Positions 43,853 to 51,460 of a DNA stretch of 64,000 nucleotides are shown here, in pieces. The position numbers and the translations under genes were made by a program. This DNA comes from Fibrobacter succinogenes. Its GTDB lineage: Bacteria; Fibrobacterota; Fibrobacteria; Fibrobacterales; Fibrobacteraceae. A model generated the notes under the pieces. It was not told the origin of the DNA and searched no databases. It worked only from the letters and a program-made list of their open reading frames with translations. Position 1 is the first letter of the stretch. Every line of letters starts with the position of its first letter. Location of the stretch: assembly GCF_902779965.1 (NCBI RefSeq), contig NZ_CACZDK010000009.1, forward strand, positions 1-64,000. Reading direction: 5' to 3'.

Positions 43853-45319
43853 TTATTTATCAGTCTTTAAAGTTGGAGGCTCAAAAGTCATCCACTGCTG
43901 GTCAAGCGTATCACCTTTAGGCAACTGCACGTGCGTAATCGTCACGATAGAGTCCAAAGAAAGCCCAACTTCCTTAAGCGTCTTGACCACCTTGGGGTCG
44001 CCCGAGTAAAGCACGAGGTCATGTCCGCCGGCAGGGAGGTTGCTGATCTTAAACATATTGCAAGTCACGTCTCTTACAAAATGAGAAGTTCCCTTGAGGC
44101 CAACAACCACGCTATTCAAGCTATTCACCTTACAATTATCCGACTGGATCGAATTATCATCGGGCTGTTTTTGCGCTTGTTCATCTACGGCTTTAGCAGA
44201 ATCCGCAGCAACATTGATAGCCAGCATCACACCGCTCACGAGAACAGAAGTCTTGGTAAGTTCCGTAGAATCCACCAAAAGAGTATCCTTCAAGTCCTTG
44301 ATTTCCGAGGCGCGCACATAGCGGCTAAGCCCAGCCAGAGTCACATTGCCTTCGTTGTCCAGCAAACGATATTCCATGCGAAGGCTATCATACGGAACAG
44401 ATTTCGGCACCTGCAAGAACCAGCGCCCAGAATCATCCGTCTCGGTCTGCATCACAAAGCGAGTGGAATCACCTTCGACAAAATCAAAGCCATAAAGGTC
44501 CGTAATCATCTGCACCTGGACTTTCGAACAAACGCTATCCTTATTGCATTTCACGACACCCGACAAATATGCAGGCTTCTTTTCTTTCTTTTTCTTTTCT
44601 TCAAGCTTTATCAACGAATCGACATCCATCGTCGGGCTCCAAATGAACGGGCCCTTCGAAATCGTATCCCCAGACTTGACATCGCCATCAATGTTCCATG
44701 TACGATAAATTAACGAATCTGCAACTCCGGAATCCGCAAGTCGAGCCACAATCTGCGGATCACCTGGGCAGAAGCCGAACCACGACGAACCTTCAGGAAT
44801 CAAGATCGAGAAGGAATCACCGGCAAATACGCTCTGCGAGAACGGAGTTCCAGGCACATAGACCTTGAAGTGAGAGCCAACCGCCATAGAAGGTTCAACC
44901 ATATCTTCGTAATAAAGCACACTGCTGAACACGGCTGCCTTTTTAAGCTTGATGCTATCCTGCTTTCCGGAATTCTTTGTAGCACGCGGCTCATACGAAA
45001 TTTCTTGATATTCCGCATCGACAACGGCAAGCTGGAAGGTATCGGCAAATACAGAATCGAACGAGAACACGCCCTGCGAGTCCGTAAGCGTTTCGATATA
45101 TTCAGCTTCAACAAGAGAATCACCGGCATCTGGTTCACGAGCAACGCGGACCAAGGCTGCTACAGCAGGCGAACCATTGGTACGAGTCACCACGCCCCCG
45201 AGAGCAATTGTATTACCCGTATCCGTAACAGTGCCAGCGACATCATGGTCGCTTGAGCAAGCGAGCATGCCGGCACAAACTGCAGCAAACAGTCCTATGT
45301 ACGATTTAATCAACTTCAT
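43853..45319 (-). CDS. lipoprotein with carboxypeptidase-regulatory-like domain
   Basis: The 488-residue product has a lipoprotein signal with Cys in GMLACSSD. The first domain (GGVVTRTNGSPAVAALVRVAREP, LTDSQGVFSFDSV, FQLAVVDAEY) is like a CarboxypepD_reg beta-sandwich. A second such unit is seen at LSGVVKCNKDSVCSKVQVQM, TETDDSGRWFLQVP. Lys/Glu-rich linkers separate them. The ATG at 45319 has GGAGG 6 bases upstream and overlaps the end of the upstream TIGR02147 gene by 14 bases. Such regulator-lipoprotein pairs recur in Fibrobacter. It is probably on the outer membrane; its role is unknown. Confidence 0.7.
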   Translation of the reverse strand: MKLIKSYIGLFAAVCAGMLACSSDHDVAGTVTDTGNTIALGGVVTRTNGSPAVAALVRVAREPDAGDSLVEAEYIETLTDSQGVFSFDSVFADTFQLAVVDAEYQEISYEPRATKNSGKQDSIKLKKAAVFSSVLYYEDMVEPSMAVGSHFKVYVPGTPFSQSVFAGDSFSILIPEGSSWFGFCPGDPQIVARLADSGVADSLIYRTWNIDGDVKSGDTISKGPFIWSPTMDVDSLIKLEEKKKKEKKPAYLSGVVKCNKDSVCSKVQVQMITDLYGFDFVEGDSTRFVMQTETDDSGRWFLQVPKSVPYDSLRMEYRLLDNEGNVTLAGLSRYVRASEIKDLKDTLLVDSTELTKTSVLVSGVMLAINVAADSAKAVDEQAQKQPDDNSIQSDNCKVNSLNSVVVGLKGTSHFVRDVTCNMFKISNLPAGGHDLVLYSGDPKVVKTLKEVGLSLDSIVTITHVQLPKGDTLDQQWMTFEPPTLKTDK

Positions 45320-46175
45320 CAACACCCTCCTCTACGTCCGCTTCCGGAGGCAGAGCCACCTTTTCCTTGCTCAGCGGGAAGAACTGGATGTTCAATTCGC
45401 AAACCATGGATTCGCCTTCATCAGAACGAACAATATCCACAATCTCCTTTCGGAACAAATCAATCTTGCTGATGATCCTTTCCAATCCCTGCGCCGAGAC
45501 GCTCATCGTCATACAAGATACATTTCTACGTTCGGTACTGTAGTGATCCAGCGCATCTTTACCCAAATCAATCATCTGCTTTTGGAACTGATGAACGAAA
45601 AGCGGGGCGATTTCACTGCCATTCGTAATCGCCTTATTTACGGAATGGTAGAATCCATCTTCGCCGAGCTCTATAAGTCCCAAATTAAGAAGGAGCTGGA
45701 TAGTTTGCTTAGCCTGCGGGAGAGAAATTTTCGGATTCAAGAAAAGCGCAAGTTCCTGAATATTCTTGTCGTTGATTTTCAAGACGGCAAGAGCTTCGCG
45801 CGCTACAACATAATACCACTTACTATAGTATTCCTGCTGGTTCTTGGTCAAGTTCTTGATCGTGCGCGGTAAAAGAGCCGACATCTGGTCAAAGATTTGC
45901 TGCTTCGAAGATGCCGTCGTAGCATGCGTGAAATCCACCATCAAAGCAAAGTAACGGCCTTCCCTTTCATTAAGTCCGAGAGCTTCGATAAACTTCGGAA
46001 TCATTTGTTGGGTAAGCGACTTTCGACCACGAATCAAATCCAGATACAAACCGGACGAAGAATACCCAGCCTTCTTTGCGAAAGACCGGTACGAGAAATA
46101 TCTTTGGACGGACTTACGGTACTCGTAATAGTCCTGAAGATACTTTCGATAATTATAATAGGCGTATACGTTCAT
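45306..46175 (-). CDS. TIGR02147 family (DUF4423) regulator-like protein
   Basis: This 289-residue protein belongs to the Fibrobacter paralogous family TIGR02147. The opening YAYYNYRKYLQDYYEYRK, then YFSYRSFAKKAGYSSSGLYLDLIRGRKSLTQQMIPKFIEALGLNEREGRYFALMV, is diagnostic. This segment resembles an HTH (XRE-like) DNA-binding region, so it is probably a transcription regulator. The C-terminal half is DUF4423-like. ATG at 46175 is used (a TTG precedes it). The region upstream of it contains several GGAACAC-type motifs that may be its sites. The stop overlaps the start of the downstream lipoprotein gene. Confidence 0.8.
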   Translation of the reverse strand: MNVYAYYNYRKYLQDYYEYRKSVQRYFSYRSFAKKAGYSSSGLYLDLIRGRKSLTQQMIPKFIEALGLNEREGRYFALMVDFTHATTASSKQQIFDQMSALLPRTIKNLTKNQQEYYSKWYYVVAREALAVLKINDKNIQELALFLNPKISLPQAKQTIQLLLNLGLIELGEDGFYHSVNKAITNGSEIAPLFVHQFQKQMIDLGKDALDHYSTERRNVSCMTMSVSAQGLERIISKIDLFRKEIVDIVRSDEGESMVCELNIQFFPLSKEKVALPPEADVEEGVDEVD

Positions 46176-46207
46176 CAATAGAAAATCTAATTTTTTTTGA
46201 CTTTTTT

Positions 46208-46347
46208 GGGAACACCTATTTTTCGAAAATACCCCTTAAAAGCCGTCTGTTCCTTATAGAACTTGTGAAAAAGAACACCTTGGGAACACTTTTTATTTTC
46301 GAAGTGATACGTTTTCAAAAAAAATAGCGTAATTTAAAGGAACACCC
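46208..46347. promoter_or_regulatory. GGAACAC-type direct repeats upstream of the TIGR02147 gene
   Basis: Motif copies occur at 46208-46216 (GGGAACACC), 46271-46279 (AAGAACACC), 46282-46289 (GGGAACAC) and 46339-46347 (GGAACACCC), with an inverted TGTTCC at 46249. Two copies are followed by TATTTTTCGAA and then ATAC at nearly the same distance, so the repeat unit is longer than the heptamer. They are candidate operators of the adjacent regulator. Confidence 0.45.
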
Positions 46348-46360
46348 AATCCCATCCCTC

Positions 46361-46394
46361 GGACTCCCGGTTGTACTCCACCGGGAGTCCTTTT
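46361..46394 (+). terminator. strong hairpin terminator without an assigned gene
   Basis: GGACTCCCGGT pairs perfectly with ACCGGGAGTCC around an eight-base loop, followed by four T. It points along the plus strand, yet no plus-strand gene ends upstream; a small RNA or an antisense transcript from the 46180-46360 region could end here. Confidence 0.6.
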
Positions 46395-46788
46395 GCGTTA
46401 TAGGCCCTTCGGGCCATAACGCCAAATGCTGGTCTCGGTCATACCCAAGCCAGCTTGGGTGCGACGCTCGCCTTACGCATTTGCACTTCGTGCAACACCT
46501 TACGGCTCGGATATAGGATTGCAAGCAATCCTGCATCACTCGCCTTTCAGGTGTTTGTGCTATTTTCACTTCTATTGGCTTACGCATGTGTGAATTCTTA
46601 TACTGCATTGTCACCCCGGCACCATGTCGGGGCACCTTACGACGTCATCCAGAAGCCCGCAGGGCTGAAGGATCCAGTTACAGTTCCCCTCTTACAACGT
46701 GTGACCAAGTCACAACTCCTTTATTAAAGAAATACTAGATTTACAAATGAACTCGCTAGTAACCAATGACTATTGACCAATAACTACT
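46395..46788. repeat. gene-free stretch with palindromic dispersed elements
   Basis: Dispersed repeats fill this gap. A GGCCCTTCGGGCC hairpin lies near 46403. A palindrome CCCAAGC-CA-GCTTGGG followed by a CGCTCGCCTTACGCA tail (46444-46480) resembles the element at 50511-50555. Then come GATTGCAAGCAATC, CCCCGGCACCATGTCGGGG (near 46613) and GCCCGCAGGGC before a GGATCCAGT end. The reverse-strand 106-codon frame across it is repeat sequence, not a gene. Confidence 0.5.
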
Positions 46789-47565
46789 ATGAAAATAAAA
46801 GAACTCGCTTTGGGAACAATCGGCCGGATTCTCAGATTCACGGGAATCCTCCTCCTTATATATATTAGTATGGTCTTTTATTTAGCCTTGACCGAACGAA
46901 GGAACGCCTTCCCACGTGCCATCACCCACAACGAAGCCCGCGACGCCATTGCAGATAAGGCCCAAAGCATCTCCTGCACCCTCGACGACAACACTATTCT
47001 TGAAGGTTTTGTTATCGGAAACAAACATGATAACGTTCTTCTCTACTATCCCGACGCCGAAGAAGATGCCGCCCAGTTCCTCGCCGAGCTCGACAGCCTC
47101 CCCGACTACGCTGCCGTCACGTTCAACTATCGCGGTAGCGGGAACAATAAAGGAACACCTTCACAAGAAACATTCGAACCCGACGCCCAAATGATCTATG
47201 AATGCGCCTCACAAATAAACGGCAAAGCCCCAAAAATCGTGGCAGGACGCGGCACAGGTGCAATTTTGGCCACCAAACAAGTGAAAAAGGACAACATAGC
47301 CCTTTTAATCGACCCTGTTTTTAGTATAGCCGACGCAATTTCAGACAAGTATCGACTCTTATACCCCAAATTTCTTATTCGCGCTGACGTAAAAATCAAT
47401 GTAAACGACATCTCTGAAACACAAAACGTAATAATTCTCTCGGATAGAGCGCGTTTTAAAGACCGCACACAAGCTGTCAAAAGCCAATTTCAAGACGTAA
47501 AAGTGTCCAATCGAGCCTCTGAAACCCTTTCAGAATGCATTTCTAGCGTGATATCAGGCAAATAA
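46789..47565 (+). CDS. membrane-anchored alpha/beta-hydrolase-like protein without nucleophile Ser
   Basis: The 258-residue protein has one N-terminal membrane helix (about residues 15-33). The rest looks like an alpha/beta hydrolase of the YfhR/BEM46 kind: LEGFVIGNKHDNVLLYYPDAEED, AAVTFNYRGSGNNKGTPSQETFEPDAQMIYECA. At the nucleophile elbow, the family's GxSxG is replaced by GRGTG (VAGRGTGAILA), so the Ser is lost. An Asp follows in LLIDPVFS. It may be a non-catalytic relative. It stands alone, with a repeat-filled gap upstream and the AbrB-like gene downstream. Confidence 0.62.
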   Translation: MKIKELALGTIGRILRFTGILLLIYISMVFYLALTERRNAFPRAITHNEARDAIADKAQSISCTLDDNTILEGFVIGNKHDNVLLYYPDAEEDAAQFLAELDSLPDYAAVTFNYRGSGNNKGTPSQETFEPDAQMIYECASQINGKAPKIVAGRGTGAILATKQVKKDNIALLIDPVFSIADAISDKYRLLYPKFLIRADVKINVNDISETQNVIILSDRARFKDRTQAVKSQFQDVKVSNRASETLSECISSVISGK

Positions 47566-47688
47566 AGAAAATTTTTTTTCATTTGTTGCAACATTTTACA
47601 TTTTTATTATTATTTTTTATACAACAAATGTTATTGGTTACGAAAAAGCTATTTTTATCCTTTGTACATGCTTTTTTTGTGAAAATCT

Positions 47689-47717
47689 TTGACATTTGGA
47701 CAATAAATTGTTATTTT
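47689..47717 (+). promoter_or_regulatory. candidate sigma70 promoter of the AbrB-like gene
   Basis: TTGACA at 47689-47694 and TATTTT at 47712-47717 with a 17-base spacer, in a very AT-rich stretch 31 bases before the ATG. The -35 box is perfect. The same -10 hexamer appears at the peptide cluster. Confidence 0.6.
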
Positions 47718-47748
47718 ATCGACAATCAAACAAACAAAAGAGGTGTAA

Positions 47749-48486
47749 ATGGAAAACGTAATCGTAAAAATGGATGTCCGTGGCTTCATCAGATTCCCGG
47801 AAGAAGCCGTCAAGGCACTCAAGCTCGACAAGCTTGCCACTCAGACAAAGACTGATGATGGTAGAACCGTCGATGTGGGTCCTTATGTAGACGTCGAAGT
47901 CGACCCGGTTGGCAAGCGCGTGGCTATCACGCCTATTAAGACACCGAAGTCCACTTCCTTCCGCTTTATTAACGGAATCATCGGCTCCAAGTCCAAATTC
48001 CTTTATTTCAAGGGCGCATTCAATGCTATCGGTCTTCCGGTTGCAACTGGCGCTTACACGCTCGTCAAGGAAGGCAACAAGTATGTCTTCACCGCTAAGG
48101 GCGCAAAGAAGAAGGGCGAATGGACGACTCTCGCATGCCGTAATGCCGTGGGCAACAAGACCATGCTCTCTATTGATACCCGTGGAACCATCATTTTTGA
48201 CCACAACACCAAAAATGCTCTGAACACCAAGGAAAACAAGACCATGGTTGCCGAATACGATGCGGCCAAGAAGACCTTCAAGCTGACCTTCAGCAAGAAC
48301 AAGGGCTTCATCAACGTCCGTACCATTGCAAGCCATGCAAACGCCTCCTTCATGGGCACACTTTCTTCTCACGGCATCGCTCTCCCGCTCAAGAGCTTCC
48401 GTACCGAAAGCCAGGTCGATAAGAACGTTCTTACGTTCAGCGTCGCAGCTCTCGTTGCACAGCAGAAGGCAGCCAAGAAGAAGTAA
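47749..48486 (+). CDS. duplicated AbrB/SpoVT-like protein
   Basis: The 245-residue protein contains two similar halves. Each starts with a strand-turn unit like SpoVT/AbrB (VIVKMDVRGFIRFPEEAVKAL near residue 4; MLSIDTRGTIIFDHNTKNAL near residue 138). Each continues with a matching segment containing G-x5-GI/G-x-LP (KGAFNAIGLPVATG and MGTLSSHGIALPL) and a final hydrophobic strand (YVFTA, LTFSV). Codons favour those used in highly expressed genes, and the promoter is strong, so it is probably abundant. The tail is Lys-rich. It may bind DNA, but I cannot name the family. The next gene lies 27 bases downstream and is probably co-transcribed. Confidence 0.55.
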   Translation: MENVIVKMDVRGFIRFPEEAVKALKLDKLATQTKTDDGRTVDVGPYVDVEVDPVGKRVAITPIKTPKSTSFRFINGIIGSKSKFLYFKGAFNAIGLPVATGAYTLVKEGNKYVFTAKGAKKKGEWTTLACRNAVGNKTMLSIDTRGTIIFDHNTKNALNTKENKTMVAEYDAAKKTFKLTFSKNKGFINVRTIASHANASFMGTLSSHGIALPLKSFRTESQVDKNVLTFSVAALVAQQKAAKKK

Positions 48487-48513
48487 TCTTCAATTTTTTA
48501 GAGGACAGATAAA

Positions 48514-48945
48514 ATGATTGAAGTATTCAAAGTATTTTATCCGACTCACTATAACTTCGCAGCAGTCAGTTTATTATTGGTTCTACTAGTAATATATCTG
48601 CTGACGAAGAAAAACTTCAAGTGGAGCCTAATTTTCCTAGCAATTTTGTTGGTATTCAATATCGCTATTTACAAGCGTACAGCCGACAAAGTTTGGACAA
48701 TCACCATTGAACCGGAAAAAACGTCCGATCCCTACTTTACCCCGCAAGTTCAGACAATGAGCTTCTCGGCAAAGCATAATTGGACAATCACCGATGAAAA
48801 AGGCGAAGTCCACCACTGGTGCTGGGTAGAAGAATATTGGCAATCATTTGCAGGCACGGACATTATTGCAAAACTTTGGGGATCTGAATCAAAGAAAAAG
48901 ATGATCAAATCCACCGAAGATCGTGCTAGCGATATTAGCGAATAA
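48514..48945 (+). CDS. small membrane protein of unknown function
   Basis: The 143-residue product has two membrane helices (about residues 16-32 and 38-53), then a soluble part with KVWTITIEPEKTSDPYF, Trp/His-rich VHHWCWVEEYW and a charged tail. GAGGA precedes the ATG by 7 bases. It follows the AbrB-like gene and is probably on the same transcript. No family is recognised. Confidence 0.55.
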   Translation: MIEVFKVFYPTHYNFAAVSLLLVLLVIYLLTKKNFKWSLIFLAILLVFNIAIYKRTADKVWTITIEPEKTSDPYFTPQVQTMSFSAKHNWTITDEKGEVHHWCWVEEYWQSFAGTDIIAKLWGSESKKKMIKSTEDRASDISE

Positions 48946-48960
48946 TCTTCATCGATCCGC

Positions 48961-49680
48961 TTAAAGCGAAACCAATTTCAACCCGCCATTCTCCAAGCTG
49001 AGGATGGTGGGCTTTTTTATAAACTCCCCTGGGGAGGCCACCACGCCATTGGGCATATTCCAAATTCCTGAAATGTGATGATGACCGTGAATGCAAAAAT
49101 CGCAATGTTCCTTCTTAAGCATGCGGTCGCCCCATTCCAAGTATTCTTCGATCTTTACCTTGCGGCTTTCGCCATACTTACGACTGTTACGACCGACAAA
49201 ACGAGCAAGTCCCATCCCCCAATCTGGATGTATTTGCTTAAAGAGGAACCGGTTGAGCGGAAAATCCAGCACTTTGCGTAAAAAACGGTAACCGCAATCG
49301 GACTTGGGAACGCCATCGCCGTGAGTCACAAAAATGCGTTTGCCCTGTATTTCTAGGATTACAGACTTGTGGACCTGCACCCCAAGCTTCTTCGGGAAAA
49401 AATCGCCATAAGCAAAATCATGGTTGCCTTGCAAAAGATGCACCTCGACTCCAGACTCCACAAGCTCAGCAAAGGCACGGTACAAATCGAAATGCGCTGA
49501 CGCTATATAATAGTTGTACTCGTACCAGAATTCAAATAGGTCGCCAATCACGACAACATGGCTAGCCTTGCCTTTCCACGAAGAAAGGAGTTCTATTAAT
49601 TTTTTTTCCCTATTGGGAACTGCCCCGGGAGGTTCAATACCCAAATGGGCGTCACTAATAAAATAAGCAGGCAAATCCAT
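48961..49680 (-). CDS. lpxH: UDP-2,3-diacylglucosamine diphosphatase LpxH-like
   Basis: LpxH cleaves UDP-2,3-diacylglucosamine to lipid X in lipid A synthesis. The metallophosphoesterase motifs are in order: FISDAHLG, VVVIGDLFEFWYEY, LLQGNHDFAYG, VTHGDGVP and CIHGHHHISG. The length of 239 residues matches the family. A substrate-binding helical cap is present between the GNHD and HGHHH boxes. An in-frame GTG at 49686 is an alternative start. Calcineurin-like relatives with other substrates exist, so the assignment is likely but not certain. It is divergent from the lipoprotein gene at 49733. Confidence 0.82.
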   Translation of the reverse strand: MDLPAYFISDAHLGIEPPGAVPNREKKLIELLSSWKGKASHVVVIGDLFEFWYEYNYYIASAHFDLYRAFAELVESGVEVHLLQGNHDFAYGDFFPKKLGVQVHKSVILEIQGKRIFVTHGDGVPKSDCGYRFLRKVLDFPLNRFLFKQIHPDWGMGLARFVGRNSRKYGESRKVKIEEYLEWGDRMLKKEHCDFCIHGHHHISGIWNMPNGVVASPGEFIKKPTILSLENGGLKLVSL

Positions 49681-49732
49681 ACTCACAATCTTAATAAAAT
49701 CGATGGCGTTCGTTTTTTTATATCTTTAGTAC

Positions 49733-50305
49733 ATGCGCTCCATCGTTAAATTTTTGAGCCCTGCACTTGTTTTTTCAACCATCCTTTCTGGATGCTCCAT
49801 GAAACTCACGCAGGGCGACCTCGAAGGGATCTCCCTAACCGACGAAAAGTACAGCTTTTTCGGGAATATTCCCTTTTTGTACGGAAACGATTCTTTGGAG
49901 CTTTCGCAAGACCTGTTGCGCGCTTACACCAAAGCGGTGAGCGAAACAGAGTTCCCGCGAGAGGCCTGCCGCGGCGAAGCGACTATCAAGGCGACAGTCC
50001 AGCAAAACGAAACGACTTCCGCATGGTATCTCGGGGTGTTAATACCCCTGTGGCCAATACTTCCCGTCAACGAATCGTGGACTTATGCACTTTCCGCACG
50101 TGTGTTCTGCAACGGCACCCTAGTCCGCCATGTAGAATTCATTGAGCAGCAAGACATCAACGCTATTCTCTATGGGCGGTTACGTACCGACCTCGTGAAC
50201 AAGGCTTCTAACGAAATGCACCGCAAGCTCGTGCAGCGATTGACATTCGAACTCAACTCGAACAGACTCACCGACCTGAACAGCGCAAGCGATTGGGCGG
50301 AGTGA
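49733..50305 (+). CDS. lipoprotein of unknown function
   Basis: The 190-residue product has a lipoprotein signal (FSTILSGCSMK). The mature part resembles small outer-membrane lipoproteins, with an alternating strand pattern (WTYALSARVFCNGTLVRHVEFIE) and helices rich in Asn and Arg at the C-terminus. There is no recognised family. It shares its upstream region with lpxH (52 bases between starts). Confidence 0.6.
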   Translation: MRSIVKFLSPALVFSTILSGCSMKLTQGDLEGISLTDEKYSFFGNIPFLYGNDSLELSQDLLRAYTKAVSETEFPREACRGEATIKATVQQNETTSAWYLGVLIPLWPILPVNESWTYALSARVFCNGTLVRHVEFIEQQDINAILYGRLRTDLVNKASNEMHRKLVQRLTFELNSNRLTDLNSASDWAE

Positions 50306-50577
50306 GACGAAAGAACGGACCTACGGTCCTACAGACGAAAGACGAAAGAGAAGTTGCAGTGGGCAGGAATAGTTAGGCGGCAAGGCCGCGATCATTAAAA
50401 CTTCCTACTGACTACATCCTACTAACCACTAATCACTAACCACCAACCACTTTCATTTACTATCTTTGGACTTTCGCTTAGCTCAAGTCCCAACTGCTGG
50501 GCTCAATCATGCCAAAAACATGTTTTTGGCGCGATATTCGCCCTACGCAGTTGTCGTCTAAAATCTATTTTTACATC
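50306..50577. repeat. intergenic repeats: GC-rich core (copy 2) and palindrome element
   Basis: No gene is seen. A hairpin GGACC-TAC-GGTCC lies near 50314. The core GGCGGCAAGGCCGCGATCAT at 50376, followed by TTCCTACTGACTACATCC, matches the elements at 18732 and 53416. A GTTAGTG-type arm (AACCACTAATCACTAACC) then leads to a palindrome CCAAAAACATGTTTTTGG with a CGATATTCGCCCTACGCA tail at 50511-50555. The tail resembles that of the element at 46444. Confidence 0.55.
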
Positions 50578-51264
50578 ATGCCATTTACCTTATACATTGT
50601 TGCAACTCCTATCGGGAACATGGAAGACATCACGTACCGCGCTGTGCGCATCCTCAAGGAAGTCCCCCTCGTCCTTGCCGAAGACACCCGTCATTCGAGA
50701 GTTCTCTTTGACAACTACGGCATCACGACCCCCATGGAAGCCTATCACGACTTCAACAAAGAAAAAGTCACGCCGAAGTACGTCGAATTTCTAAAGAATA
50801 CCGGCGACATTGCTCTCATAAGCGATGCGGGAACGCCCGGCGTCGCAGACCCGGCATTCAATCTCGTCCGCGAATGCGTGCGCGAAGGCATTGACGTGCG
50901 CGCCATCCCAGGCCCATGTGCCATGATTACTGCACTCGTTTCGTGCGGCATGCCGACCGACCATTTTACGTTCCAGTATTTCTCGCCCAAGAAAAGCGCC
51001 CAGCGCATCCACCTCTTGGAAAAACTGAAAGACGAAGAAGCGACGCAAATCTTTTACGCAAGCCCGCACAACATCGACAAGTTCGTCGAAGAAATCAAGC
51101 AAGTCTTTGGCGACATCAAGATAGCGCTCATGCGCGAACTCACCAAGAAGTTCGAGGAACACCTCATCGGAACGCCCACGGAAATTTCGGCGCACTTCAA
51201 GGTGCACCCGCCCAAAGGCGAATTCGTACTCGTGTTCAATCCCCAAGACAAAAGCGGACTGTAA
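50578..51264 (+). CDS. rsmI: 16S rRNA (cytidine-1402 2'-O)-methyltransferase RsmI
   Basis: RsmI methylates C1402 of 16S rRNA. Motifs are LYIVATPIGNMEDITYRAVRIL, LAEDTRHSRVLFDNYGI, ALISDAGTPGVADPA, AIPGPCAMITALVSCGMPTD and FYASPHNI, all diagnostic. The 228-residue length is normal, and the start at ATG 50578 is set by the conserved N-terminus; an upstream extension from 50509 is repeat-derived. No Shine-Dalgarno is clear. Confidence 0.93.
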   Translation: MPFTLYIVATPIGNMEDITYRAVRILKEVPLVLAEDTRHSRVLFDNYGITTPMEAYHDFNKEKVTPKYVEFLKNTGDIALISDAGTPGVADPAFNLVRECVREGIDVRAIPGPCAMITALVSCGMPTDHFTFQYFSPKKSAQRIHLLEKLKDEEATQIFYASPHNIDKFVEEIKQVFGDIKIALMRELTKKFEEHLIGTPTEISAHFKVHPPKGEFVLVFNPQDKSGL

Positions 51265-51460
51265 AATTAGGGTATGAGGTCGAGCTACGCTCTCTGAGCA
51301 CGCTACGCTTTGAGCAATGAGTTAAACATAATGCGTCATCCTGAGCGAAATGCCCAAGGCATGAAGTCGAAGGATCCAGTGAATTATCACAGAAATGCCC
51401 TGGATTCTTCCACCTACGGTGTCAGAATGACGATGTAAGCATTTACACAATCTAAGAAAA
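51265..51460. repeat. intergenic repeat with GGATCCAGT elements
   Basis: No gene is seen. A CGTCATCCTGAGCGAAATGCC...GAAGGATCCAGT arm and an inverted arm CTGGATTCTTCCACCTACGG flank a central GAATTATCACAGAAATGCC. Related sequence occurs at 25625-25800 and 63730-63780. Confidence 0.5.

Noticed and set aside
46315-46635. 106-codon minus-strand frame between the TIGR02147 gene and the hydrolase-like gene
   Set aside because: It lies across palindromes and dispersed repeats, with no protein-like pattern or ribosome site.
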